Assembly: GCF_037325665.1 (NCBI RefSeq)
Contig: NC_090261.1
Span: forward strand, 22,330,566-22,394,565
Reading direction: 5' to 3'
Origin: Littorina saxatilis
Taxonomy: Eukaryota > Mollusca > Gastropoda > Littorinimorpha > Littorinidae
Length of the DNA stretch: 64,000 nucleotides
This document shows positions 35,548 to 47,600 of the stretch, in pieces. How positions within the stretch are numbered: position 1 is the first letter of the stretch; every line of letters starts with the position of its first letter. The notes beneath the pieces were generated by a model. That model saw nothing but the letters and a program-made list of their open reading frames with translations, had not been told where the DNA came from and ran no database searches. A program made the translations under genes and the position numbers.

Positions 35548-36320
35548 TACAGTATCCACTACATACGTGTTGTTGTTGTCACGTTGTTGTTGTTGTTTAT
35601 TTGTGTTGTTGTTTTTGCTGCTGCTGTTTATACTCTTCCTCATTTTGTTCATTCGCCGACGATGATGATGACGAAGATGATGTGGACAATTGTGAATCAG
35701 CAAAAGCCATCTAATTTAGTATACTGTGTGTGCGCATTAATGCAGAATAAGAGCACAGAGAAAATCTTATCAACGTCGGTGTTTAAGATTTCGCTGGCTA
35801 TGATATCTGCGATAACGAAAAAAAATATGTTTGCTGCTTCAAGGGTAGTTGCTGTTTTCGTGAAATTTGTCAATGCACTGTTTTTGTCAGCTTTCTGTCT
35901 TTTTCGTTACATTTATATTCTTTCTGCTTGTTTGCTGGTTTGGGCTTTCTTGTTGCGTTGAATGTGTGCTGTCTGTAGCAAAACGAAAAGTGCGCAAAAA
36001 GACAACCGACAATTTGATAGAGAACAGTATTGTATTTTATTTTCATCCAAACTATTTGACAAATTATTTTACAAACAGCCTAAAGAATTAGGACAAAACA
36101 GAAAGAAAAAAGAATCACAACACAACAAAAAGCATTTCGAATGCTAACATATTTGTGATGTGTATAGTACTATATTTTTATATGACTACACAAATGAAGG
36201 TAATATCTCACTTAACCTACTCAGTCAACAGCTTCATAAAATAATATTCCAAAACTTATTTAAAGTGTGTGCGTCTGTGTGCGCGGGCGCGCGTGTGTGT
36301 GTGTGTGTGTGTGTGTGTGC

Positions 36321-36354
<34 letters not shown>

Positions 36355-36374
36355 GTGAGAGTGCCGTGTGTGTA

Positions 36375-36436
<62 letters not shown>

Positions 36437-37242
36437 GTGTTGATATAGTCTCTTTTAATAAGCTGAAAAGGACATCTGTTAACAAATGCATAATGAAAGT
36501 AATCTCATAACAAATTGAAGAATATTCAAGGAAAATGTCTAAAGAAATGTAGTACCTAACTAACGAACTACATGGCTGACTACCTTACTCAAACTATATT
36601 AGAATGCAGTAATAATGTTACAAGTCAGTTCACCCAATTTAACTAGCTTACCGAATAAACGCCGATTTGAATGGCTAAGTTAACAAACAAGTTAAGCAAT
36701 CACTTCAAATAATAATGATAAATAACCAACACTACAGCAATTACAATGGTAGACTGCATCAACGACAAAACAAAAATCCTTGTAAAACAAACGATCAGCT
36801 GACACGAGACAATGCAGGTGAAATATAGCTTATATAAACATATAAAAGCAGAATAAGAAATAATTATCAACACATAAATCGATCAGTCATCTTCTTGTGT
36901 ACTCTGTCCTGATAATGACATATATATTTAACACGTAAAAAACAACATCGGGATGATGATTTTCAACACTACTGTTCTAAATTATAATTGTAACTTAGAC
37001 TTTTTACAGTGTGAAGGGAATAAAATCCACGTGTAGCGTTAAGAATCTTGCCGCCTTTTCATGACAATGTTTATCAAACATGGTCCTCGGATTAAACATT
37101 TAAGCGAATTTGAATGGCACAGTGGCAGAGTTCTCTCGGCAGAAATGTCGGGGATCTTACAGCAAATCGATCTTTTTTTCCTATATATGAATAAAGAATG
37201 TAAAACTCATTTTTGAATTTTTTTTTTATAAAACAAGAAAGG
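35548..37242. other. LYPLAL1-B 3' flank, intergenic
   Basis: Contents are a GTTGTT-rich stretch after the stop codon, AT-rich DNA and a long GT tract (about 36280-36435, with GCGC and CAGT interruptions). No coding exon recognised. Confidence 0.45.
36292..36434. repeat. GT microsatellite
   Basis: (GT)n with GCGC, CAGTG and GTGCC interruptions. Confidence 0.95.
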
Positions 37243-37535
37243 TTAAAGGACCAGACCACGCTGTTTTAGCGTCAAAAACGCTTCGAATCGTGTTCCTGCG
37301 CGACCGAACACTTCCCGATGTTTGCAGTTAGTTAGAAAACCACTTTCTTACCGTCTTCAACAATGTTTGGTTTACTTCGGAATCTTCTAAGGCCGTAATC
37401 CGACGAATTTTGTGACCGAAGCGACGGATTTCTTCTCCAAAACGACCCGCCATTGTGCCGCGTGATCTTCGCGAGACTGGCTTATGAATAAATTATCCGT
37501 GACGTCACACCGTGTGGAGATGGTTGTTTACCAAC

Positions 37536-37646
37536 ATGACAACAAGCGTAACTGCAGACGAAATTGAACCGTACATGTTCGAACTACCGGTTTCTCTCCT
37601 CGAATCAAGCATGAAAGATGAGGGTGGAGGCCACTTCCAGCAGTAG
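37536..37646 (+). pseudogene. P2X7-like ('PYMFE') N-terminal fragment inside the transposon
   Basis: ATG opens 36 codons including ADEIEPYMFELPVSLLESS. The PYMFEP-type start is familiar from the P2X7-like proteins that are abundant in mollusc and cnidarian genomes. The frame closes at 37646. An acidic run (SDDENCDTVCLSDQR) sits just downstream in another frame and ends at a GTAAAC donor, so the reading frame has been lost by a small indel. Assignment rests on a short motif. Confidence 0.4.
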
Positions 37647-39931
37647 TGAAACAGTGACGATGAAAATTGCGACACTGTTTGTCTCAGCGATCAAAGGTAA
37701 ACACGCCCGCTCTCTGTGTTGAACTTATCGTCTGCTTTCGAGTCTGTGCTATTTTTTCACTCTCGCCTTGTCAACGCACTCGCGAATAAGTGGGATATTG
37801 TTTAAGTGTTCATGCATTGCATTCACGAGTAAAAGAACAACAGCTCATCGCAGTTTTAACTGTTCTTGATTATTTCAGAGACTGGTGTCAGAGTGGCCAC
37901 TGTACCTGTTGTATTGTGTGGGAGGGGCAGATTTGAGAGAGAGAGGAAGCTAGCCTGAGGTACATTGTAGAATGAAAACTTGCAGGGGAGCAAGAATGCA
38001 TCACCAGCCACGAAGGTGTACATACAACTTTTTTTGAGGTGCCTATATTTGTTTGATTGTTAAATGTATGTATTTGTTGTTGTTTTTAAAGGCTATCAAG
38101 AAAACTGTTGTCATTTAAATTTGTAACACTCAGTCACATATAGTTTCACACACACACACACAAGATTAACTCACTTGCATGCCCACAGAAGAAGTTTGCT
38201 CTTCACATTGTTCTGTTGTTGTTTTTATAATGTAATCATTGTAACATCAACACTCAGTAATAACCAATATTACAACACAATCACTTTTTCATCAGAACTC
38301 ACTCACATACTACATGACTTTGTATTAAACCCTGGTTTATGGACACTTGCATATTTGTACTTTGCATGGGAAAGCAGCCTGTAGCAGTCAAAGTCTGGGC
38401 ACTGTTGCATTGTAGTCTTGCTGTGTATGCAGAGCTTTGTTGTAGCTGCCATAGGCCAGTGTTGCCATAGGCCAGTGTTAGGATCACCACCCCCTCAAAC
38501 AGCTCGTTCAGTTAACTGATGCCTGTTTTAGACAGAAAAAAAAGTTACCACAATCAGCAGAACTTTCACCGGAGAAAGGGCATCATTCTTTCATACTTTC
38601 TTTCTCATAGCTTTTTTTTGGTTTTTATAATCTCTTCATTACACTAAATAACATCCATCTTAAGACCTATTTTGAGCCTTAATTTAAGTTGACTAGTAAT
38701 GATATTAATCATAATGTATTTATTTTTATAATGTACAAACTAGAGTATGTATGTGGATATGTGTGTGATGGTGCTGGTATGGATATGTGTGGTTTGGGTT
38801 ATGTGTGTACTGATGTGTACATTTTATGTGTTTTGTATGTTTTACGAGTGCGATTTTATGTGATGTTATTCTGTATACCAGCCAAAACAAAATGTCTGGT
38901 ATATTAGATAATAAACGCACCTTTAAATTTATTAGCGACTACACCCCGTCACCCTCCAGTCCCCCTCCCCCCCATTACACCCTACACTTTTAACATTGTA
39001 TAAAAAAATCATGCCCCAATATAGGTCCCTAGTTACCTGGGAGGACGTTAAGCTCCATAATCAACATCAACAACGTATTGAATTGAATTGAAAAGCTGGG
39101 GTTAGGAGGTCTAACTTCTTGAATTAAAGTGTTTTTTTCTCAGGTGCATGTAGTTTTTTATTTGCTTGAAATCATGGTGTATTCTGGTTGTAAGAGAAGA
39201 GTCAATTTCCTTGTAAGCCTGCAAAATTAAAATTTGTCATTTTTGAAGTAGCCTACATTTTTGTAAGAGTCCAAAATAGTCCAGGATAAGGAGGAAAAAC
39301 ATAGGGTGGGTCAGGAAATCTGAAACATTGCATAGTTTTGTTTTGCCTGTGTAGACACAAAAAGTACTTAGAGCACTTTCCCCCCCCCCCCCCCCCCCAA
39401 GAGAGCATAGCTTAGTTTTAATTATTTTAATGCCACTGTTAGCAAGAGGAGTACTACAGACAGCAATCAAACAGTGGGTTTTTTCTGTAGACATTGTTAT
39501 TTCTGTTTAGGTGTTTCAGTAGTTTTCTATGCGGATAAATCATGCTGCATGATCACTAGAAACAATCCAGCTCTGTAGCATGCAAGTTTTTAAAAAAAAA
39601 ATTTTCCCCATGTTACTCTGAGAGAAAAAAACAACCCACAGAGATAAAGTTGAACTGGCAGTTTGACTGAAGCAGTGGTAATAACACAGAGTGCTCTTCC
39701 TACAATCAATTTTTTTATGTGGATGATGATGTCCACACATGTACTTGGTTGTATTATTTTGCTAGACTATTTGTTTCTGTTAGATATATCTGCTCACATG
39801 ATTGTTGTTCATAATTTGACATTACATTTACTGCTGATCAAAATGTATTGTTGGAATAGGTCTGCTTAATATTCTGACTGCAGTTTTGTAATAAAATCAA
39901 ATAACACAGATGTTTTAAGTATCAAAGTGCT

Positions 39932-39937
<6 letters not shown>

Positions 39938-40011
<74 letters not shown>

Positions 40012-40012
40012 A
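39938..40012. repeat. CA microsatellite
   Basis: An almost pure (CA)n tract of about 75 bp within the transposon interior. Confidence 0.95.
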
Positions 40013-40519
40013 CTATGAGTATGACTGCAAACATGAATTTGTACATGTACTTGTATTAATTATAATTACTGTATTACAGAACCTGATCTGAAAAAAAGGA
40101 CAACAGCAAATTATTCATGCAAGCTTGCTGTATTAACGATTTCTTTATCTATTTAATACAACACTGAATTAGATAACAACTATAACAACGTGTGTGTGTT
40201 TGTGTGAATGTCTATGTGTATATGGACGGACACTGATTAAACCTGAGACTCATGGATTACCCAGGTGAGTGTAAAAGAGGGAGAGAGAGAGGGAACTTTA
40301 AGGTGGGTGCATGGGGACGGACATGTAGTAACAGATATATATGTTTTAATCTGTAATCTTAACACATGTGCTTAAAATTAGGAACAGATGCCATTCCACT
40401 ACAAATACTGTCAGTCTGACAAAAACGCCCAGTGACACTGAACCCCTATCCCTTACAGAACACATTCAGTATACATGTACTCACTTCCTTTCGTCTGCGT
40501 TTAGTGAAAGCAGATCGTT

Positions 40520-40860
40520 CTGATGACATTGGTATCCGGTTTCTGACCTCCTGTGAGTGGTCAACAATTGTCGGAACTGGAACTGCGTTAGGCAACAGCT
40601 GTTTTGTGTGTGCCAGGTTTTCTTGCCGGCTTAACTGCGTTCGCATTGGAAGAAAGTGTCGCGAAACACACAACATCGTGTTGGCCGTTTCCAGTTAATC
40701 AGTCTTGCTGCAGAAGTTGTAAGCCCATCGGAAAAAGGTGACAACTGATGCCTGAACCTTTTTTCTATACTTCATAGCTATCAGCAGCCGTGCGCATTCC
40801 TTCGGCGTGCTGTTGATGCTCGATTTAGGCAAACGCCCACTTGAGCGTAAGCTGTAACTT
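40520..40860 (-). pseudogene. THAP-domain remnant of a transposase
   Basis: The minus strand carries SVVTFFRWAYNFCSKTD, a stop, then MLCVSRHFLPMRTQL and KQLLPNAVPVPTI. The spacing resembles a THAP zinc finger (FxRWP, then C-S-R-H-F, then the AVPTI box), with internal losses and at least one stop. It lies just inside the right terminal repeat and points inward, as expected for a Kolobok transposase N-terminus. Confidence 0.4.
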
Positions 40861-41326
40861 TTGGTTTCCAAACACTAAGTGACGTCACAGCCGGTTCTCG
40901 TCTACTGGCGGCCATTTCGAAGTCTCGTTTAGCAGACGAATTTGGCGGAACGTTTTTAATTAAATCACAATGATTAAGCTACGAATCGGTGAATTTCTTT
41001 ACATTTTTGGAATCTTTAGGTGCATTTCTCTAACCTTCAGTCATCGGTTAGTGGTTCTAATAACCTTTAAAACAGCGTGGTCTGGTCCTTTAAGTTATTG
41101 GAATGTTTAATTCAGGACAAAACGTAACATTCCCATGAACTTTGACCTATCGGCCTTTAAAGTGGACAAGCAAGATGCACGTACAGCAGACACAAATTGA
41201 TCATAATTATCTGATGCTGTGACTCGTCTTAGAATAGTTGTTGCTACCAAGATAGACGAAGCAAAATGACAAAATTGATATAAAAGGACTGTTATGCTGT
41301 TTATTATATTGTTTCATATTTATTAA

Positions 41327-41452
41327 CAGCTATTGTGTTTTCAGCGTAGCAATAGGGTCCGATATTCAGACGAGACAAGACGAGTCGCATTATACTTGTT
41401 CGAGTCTAAATATCGGACCCTATTGCTACGCTGAAAACACAATAGCGATTAT
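41327..41452. repeat. Perfect-arm hairpin, about 38-bp arms
   Basis: CTATTGTGTTTTCAGCGTAG through GGTCCGATATT is repeated in reverse complement at about 41411-41447, separated by about 43 nt. Outer AACAGCTA and TAGCTGTT extend the symmetry imperfectly. It looks like a MITE or foldback; no product is encoded. Confidence 0.8.
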
Positions 41453-42304
41453 ATAGCTGTTCTGACCTTGATTTGTTGTTCCAAACTTACAAAATGACAG
41501 TTTTTGCGTCGATGAGTTGATTTAAGGTTTTGATAGCAGACGCCGTTTCTTATGCGCATTAGTTTTGCGCAGGCGCCACACTGACTTTGAAAAAAACCTC
41601 GATTTGACAACACAGCTGTTAAACAGCTTTTTATTATTTCATTCGTATACAACAAAAAGAAGTTTGAGTTGTTTTAATTTTGAACAAGACTACTTATGAA
41701 GAAAACCAAAACACAACATCAACGGAAAACTAGAAACAACTGAAGAACTAGGATGCAACAAGGGGAGGAGAAGAGAACAGCTAATCCGTACAACGCGAGC
41801 AGACGGCAGCGAAGTTTTCAGTTTGGGTGAATGGTATTCATACTTGTCTCGTCATGAAGCGAATTTTTCAACCTCAGTTATAAACGACTACATGAATGTT
41901 AGTGCCATGGGTTCTACATCAATACTTCAGAGGGGAATTGGGGTATTTAGTGTGGAGTTACGAGATAAGAAAAGCCGAATGCGATAGTTCGACTTTGGGC
42001 ATTTTGTGGTGTTTAGGGACAGAAAATAATTGGTTTAGTCCTGTTTCATCGGGAAGTTAGCTATCGACATTTGTAAAGCTGAAAAACATTCCCGAGAAGA
42101 ATTTCAAGTTGTTAGTGTATGCTGTTGTCGATTGTTAACATCGTGTGGTTCAGATGGGTAAACCGGAACCATGCGTCTTTGTTATTGCCAATATGCTTTT
42201 GGATATTGGCAAAAATGGCCGACTTCCGTAGCATTATGCTTTGATGATGATGTTGAGACCATCCAATCACAGCCCCCGAATTCCCCCACGTGTCCATCAG
42301 AATA

Positions 42305-42305
42305 G

Positions 42306-42390
<85 letters not shown>
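42305..42390. repeat. TA microsatellite
   Basis: Pure (TA)n of about 85 bp. Confidence 0.97.
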
Positions 42391-42391
<1 letters not shown>

Positions 42392-42929
42392 AATATTATA
42401 TTGTGAATATTTCGTTTTGTCCTGAATTAAACGTTCCAATAACTTAACCTTTCTTGTTTCTTGCATGCTTGATACTCGTAGCAGTCTATCTGTGATTTCA
42501 ATTTTGAAAAGTAGCAAACCACTGTGTGCACAGCTGTGCCTCTTTAATCCATCATTCAATTCTAAATCCTCTTTAATCCATTCGATTCTAAATCTTCGAT
42601 TTCTTTTATATTTGTCAGTTCTAAGGCCTTTATTTTTTAAATTTGTATATTCATCACAATCTCTTACATTTTGTACATTCTGGCCGTCGTAATATATTTC
42701 TTTACTTTTGTTGGCGTTTGTCTGACAAGCTATAAAATAAACGCGGTTGCATCATGCAACTATAAGAGACAATATGCATGTACATGAGTAAAGAGTACAC
42801 AGAAAAAAAATAACAGATATTTACCGAGAACAAGTTTCAGCATATTTTATGTTTTTATTCTTATTGATATATCTTTTAAAAAAATGAAAAAAAATTAAAA
42901 CATGTTTCATTAACAGCCTTGTTTTTCCT
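42391..42929. other. AT-rich intergenic DNA
   Basis: It contains the paralogous empty site for the transposon at 37247 (42405-42455, inverted). No gene is seen. Confidence 0.4.
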
Positions 42930-43990
42930 TTCTTATTTCACCGTACAAGTACAAGAAGCCACGATATTGTACCAGACAGTCCGCACATGATGCACTATTA
43001 TATACATGCGACCAATTTGACATATTTGTATCATAGCAGTGGTGTTTTATTGTTCTTCTTTCCTATTTCACCGTGTAAAAGAAAAAGCCATGACTGAAAA
43101 TATTTACCAACAAACACTTCTAGTAAATTACTAAAAAATTTATGTCGTTATTGTGTTCTTTATGTTTTTATTCATATTAGTTCATCTTCAAAAATATGTA
43201 TCTGTATGACCAGTAGCAATGTGTTTTCTTCTTATGTTGCCGTGTAAGTAAAAATGCTATGAAAACATTTATCGACAATCACTATTAGCATTTTTTTTTA
43301 AATCGGAATTATCTTCTATCTATGTTTTTAATCTAAACCACTACATCTTCACACACAAAATGTAACTGTATCATCAGTAGCAATAATTATGTGTTCATCT
43401 TATTTCACCGTGAATGTGAAAACGTCATAAAAAGATGTATCAACAACCACTTGCAGCAATTTCAACCTTAATTATCTTCCATATATGTGTTTAATCTATA
43501 CGACTACATCACACTTCAAAAAATATATAACCGCATCATCGAGGGCCCCAAAGGGTTAAAATCGTGATCGTGATTGGTGTTTTTTGACCTTTCTGTGATC
43601 GTGATTGCCGAAATTTCCATTTCTGTGATCGTGATGGGACTTTGCCCGTGATCCGTGATGACAAAAAAAATCAAGTCTCGTGATCGTGATCGTCATTTGT
43701 TTTCGTGATCGTGATTGGCATTATTGCAAAGCATTTTATTTTCAACGTACATTTTTCACAGCTGTATCACTCTATGATCCTCTATTCGTCAAGGTGTTTG
43801 TGATCGTGAAAACAAAAATCAAGGTAACTGTGATCGTGAAAGCTAAAATTTCCCTTCCCGTGATCGTGATGACACCCCCCCCCTTTGGGGCCCTCATCAT
43901 CAGTAGCAATGTGTTTTCATTTGATTTCACTGTGTAGGTGAAAAAGCCACGATGTCAAATGTACCAGACAGAGTGGCGCGCGTGCAGTAC
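42930..43990. repeat. Tandem repeat of about 168 bp, roughly five diverged units
   Basis: TTTCACCGTGTAAGTG-like segments recur near 42936, 43066, 43233, 43402 and 43922, each followed by AAAACATTTATCAACAACCACT-like and CATCAGTAGCAATGTG-like segments. The first and last units share GTACCAGACAG. A MITE (43541-43895) is inserted in the last interval. Confidence 0.75.
43541..43895. mobile_element. MITE with GAGGGCCCCAAAGGG ends and GTGATCGTGA array
   Basis: Perfect 15-bp terminal inverted repeats at 43541-43555 and 43881-43895, flanked by ATCATC on both sides. Neighbouring tandem units show the empty site with a single ATCATCAG. The interior has about nine GTGATCGTGA copies (near 43562, 43600, 43622, 43650, 43678, 43702, 43798, 43829 and 43858). 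No coding capacity. Confidence 0.8.
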
Positions 43991-43991
43991 C

Positions 43992-44055
43992 ACGGCACAG
44001 ACACGCGACCGTGTCAGCGTCGCAGAACCAATAAGAACATGATAAGGCAAGACAC
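43992..44055. repeat. Inverted-repeat arm, partner of 44588-44655
   Basis: CACAGACACGCGACCGTG and CAGAACCAATAAGAACATGA recur in reverse complement at 44588-44655 with about five differences over 62 bp. About 530 bp separate the arms. Confidence 0.8.
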
Positions 44056-44224
44056 TAGACACATATCAAATACATCGCGTAACCTTTTTCAGTTACACAT
44101 GGAATAGTCTATTCAGTTATGCATGGAGTAGCGTTTACAATGAAACCGTTGGAAAAAGAAGAAGGTACAGAAGAGTTTACTGTGTCAATCATTTAAAGCC
44201 CAGCATAGTTCAGTAAGGCTATAC

Positions 44225-44346
44225 TTTACATTTACTTACTAAAGTCAGTCAGACAGTCAGCCGTCAGTCAGTAAGCCAGTCAATCAGACAGTCAGTCAGT
44301 CATTTAGTCAGTCTGATTTAGTCAGTCAGTCAGTCAGTCAGTTAGC
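44225..44346. repeat. GTCA tetranucleotide repeat
   Basis: Imperfect CAGTCAGT units over about 120 bp, between the arms of the inverted repeat. Confidence 0.9.
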
Positions 44347-44611
44347 CATGACGTCAGTGCTTTGCTCAATTGTCAGTTCATTCTGAAAATCTTTAATGCG
44401 GGGTAATGATATAAACGAGTTTAGATTAGCTTCCTATAAGGGAGCACGGTCGGTTAGCAATTAGGTAAATCATTGCAATGTCGAATTTCCAACGTTCGAA
44501 TTGATAAAGAATGCTACTCAATGTCCTTCTTAACATTAATTGGGAACAATTAACGATAAACAATAATATCTTAATTCGCATGACAAAGAAGTGTCTTGCG
44601 TTATCATGTTC

Positions 44612-47600
44612 TTATTGGTTCTGCGGCGCTGGCACGGTCGCGTGTCTGTGCTCACCAGTAAAGTTAAAGCGACGGTTCTCTCTTGCGCAGTTCGCAAAGG
44701 CAAACTTGTATGAGCCGCTTTCCAGCTTCCTTTCAACAGCCTCAGGAAAAGGCATTATTTCGTTAAATTCACAGATGAGGCGTTGTCTGTGCTCAAGAAA
44801 AATCTTCCGTGCGAAAGGCGGTAAGTTCTGAAGCTCCGTATCACATTCTGCTTCCTCTTTTATTTTTTTAACCGTATCATAATCTTTCTTCATGATACCG
44901 GCTATTTTCTTCACTTCTCTGCGTAGTTTGTTGATTTTCTTATCGTCGGCTGAAGCGTTCTCGACGCGGCCTCGTTGTTTCACTATGGCGCACAAAATAA
45001 GTAGCCCACCATCAATACAAACCGCTTCGTGGTAGAGCGTTCTCATGTTGGAACATTTCTTGATGGCTTGCTTGATCTTTTCCATTTCTTTGAAGAATTT
45101 CTCTGCAAAACAAAACAATCCCGCTGTAAAGTAAGCTGTACTTCCAGGCAGAACACCCTCTCACTTACACAAACGATTTTTATCAATACAAGGCTCGTTC
45201 CATAGTGTTTGAAGTGCTCTGCTGTTACTGAACCCGACTTCTCCATGACTAACGAGAACGCATGGACCTGTGTATCTTACTCAGTACTTGTATGTCTTGT
45301 AAGCCCATGCGAGAACAGAACTGACAGACAGACAAACACTGAGAGCATTGACAGAATACTACTATTCTTTTAACATAAATCAAAGTAAAAAACATTTTGT
45401 ATGAAGCTATTTACATTAAACATGCTCAGCATACCATTATTTTGAGGAGAAGAAGGACAAGTAAAGAAGCTACACTGTACAATGCTGAGCTCGGTGTCAC
45501 GACTCTGAAACTGACTGGCTCTGCCTGAACAATCCTTCTCATTGCGGTCAATGCGCATGTGCTAACATGGGGAGATTAAATCAGGTCGTGAACAACCTAA
45601 CCCTAACCCTTACCCTTACCCTAACCCTTACCCTAATCCTAACCCAAACCCTAACCCATGGTTCGTTCGGTCAAAGGGTCGCATTTTTTAAGTCCAAGAT
45701 TGGCGCATGCGCATTGACCGCAATGAGAAGGATTGTTCAGCAGAGGTTTCAGTTCGTGACACCGGTATGCACTGTCTTCCATCAGATCTGCACACGCCTT
45801 CCCAGCTAATTATCAAGTCAGACGTTCCACCGGTCTTGAACCGAGCGACTCAAAACATTGAAACTACTAAAACAGGCTGAATGCAAACCTTCTGTTTCCG
45901 GTGTGTCAAACTGAATGTCTCCCTGCTCGTCACATTCTTCAGGCATGGTGTCCCAGGAACTTTCAGAACTGCTGCCAATAGAGACGCTGCATCCGTCTTC
46001 ACAGGGGTCTTCCTGAGTGGAGGCAGGGTAGCCATCACTGGACACTTCATCGCACGGCTTTGTGCCAGCAGGCTTTTTCCGTTTCTTCTGTGAAACAGAT
46101 CATGCGGAAAAAGTCAACTGAATTCATTCTTGATTTTGAGAAGTCCACGCAAATTACTGAGACGAGTTCTTGTTCTTTTGATCGTCTCATTATTATTTGA
46201 ATGTCTTGTTCGATAAAAAGACCATTACGGCATTAGGACGACGCACTTTTTTCAAAAACTAACCTCTCTATTTTTCTTTAATTTTGTAATGAAAAAACAT
46301 TTATTGAAGAGAAATACGGTTAAATGCCATAGAAGTGGCTTAATACACTCAGGAGCAAAACTGAGTGCAACTAACTGTCTATGATGATGTACATGCTGAA
46401 CGCAATCCGCCACACACTACACGCAATATGACTTGTTGATTTGAATACACTCGTTTTGTTGTGCACATTAATTTTAGTTACTTCCAGCCTTGCTATGTGG
46501 TGTAACAAGGGGCTGCACATGAGGGCTGTAGGGGAGGAGGAGGCAAGGCAACGAGCACTTCTAATCTAGCTTTTCTAAATGTCTGCACATAATTTACTTA
46601 AAACAGCATTTGATCATGGAAGAATGCTGAACCTATTAGATTTCAGATTATAAATAACAAAATAGCTAACTAACTTTCGAATTTAACTAGCAGTCCAGTT
46701 GGCTCACCCTTCTTCTGACCATGGGTGTCGAACGTTTTGGTGAGCACGTGCAGTGAAAGCCGCCGGCTACAACTTCTCTGAAGTTAACCGGAACATCCAC
46801 TTCGATGCTTTGTAGCAGGTCTTCTAGCTTCAGGATGAACTCAGGGTTGTCCCAGTAGATTCGCCTTTCACAAAGTTTGAAGGCTGGTTCCCAGCTCTGG
46901 TTTGTGTCTCCACTCTTCCCGAAGGCTCTGAAGTGAAAGAAAACAAAAAGAGCAGATGAAATACTGTTTGTTGTTTGTTTGTTTGTTTTTTTGTTTGTTT
47001 TTAAAGAAAGAAAGATTAGAAAAGGAAAGCTACCAAAAATTACCAATGTGTCTTCCCGAACAAATGTTACCCTCCACCACGAAATGAGTCGCATGTCACC
47101 TCGCGCGGTTCTGCGCTAGGCTTAATATAAGTCAGGGGAGTGTCTGGTGACAGTCAGTGTGAGGGTCACCTTAGTCACAGGCTTATAACCCAAAAAGTGT
47201 TCGCTCTTTTCTAAAACGGTTTTCACCACTGGATAGAGCATAAAAAACTCTTTAGGAAAATGTAAAAATAGAGTGCAACTCTTATGATTAAAAAGAAATT
47301 AATTCATAGAAAAAGCGTTCCCCTTTGCACAGAAAGCACACAAACGGTTGGCTATTGTATCAGTTTTTGTACTTTTTTTCCTCCGTTTTTCTTTCTTCCG
47401 TCTTCGTTATTCTATTCGCAAAACCTATGGTCGGGGAAACAAATATTATGTCTTCGAATGCCTGACGGGATCTAAGAAGGACTGTGCATTCAATCTTTGT
47501 TGATGTCAATAGGGCCACACACACAAAATAGTCTGTTTGCGGTATCCCGACCGACCCTATTTTTTCGCGCGACCCTGGACTTTTTTTTGGCATTTGGGGA

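Larger units (their letters stand above)
37247..41089. mobile_element. 3.8-kb TTAA-flanked DNA transposon, Kolobok-like, degraded
   Basis: Both ends read TTAA-AGGACCAGACCACGCTG in inverted orientation, matching over about 22 bp. TTAA is duplicated at 37243-37246 and 41090-41093. Joining the flanks gives AAACAAGAAAGG-TTAA-GTTATTGGAA, and the reverse complement of 42405-42455 contains just that sequence uninterrupted, i.e. an empty site. From the left end the + strand has a short P2X7-like N-terminus. From the right end the minus strand has a THAP-like remnant. THAP transposases with TTAA targets are characteristic of the Kolobok superfamily. The centre has been invaded by CA repeats and other DNA. 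Confidence 0.65.

Noticed and set aside
37121-37250. CRISPR or prokaryotic operon features anywhere in the window
   Set aside because: Spliced exons, SINEs and microsatellites show a eukaryotic nuclear sequence; the tandem arrays have no unique spacers.
40432-40698. Plus-strand 88-codon frame
   Set aside because: The minus strand over the same bases carries the THAP-like motifs; the plus frame has no family resemblance.
46687-47094. Upstream extension of CARD exon 3 as a separate 135-codon gene
   Set aside because: Only 46927-46708 is coding by splice and frame continuity; the upstream part is intron with TTTG repeats.
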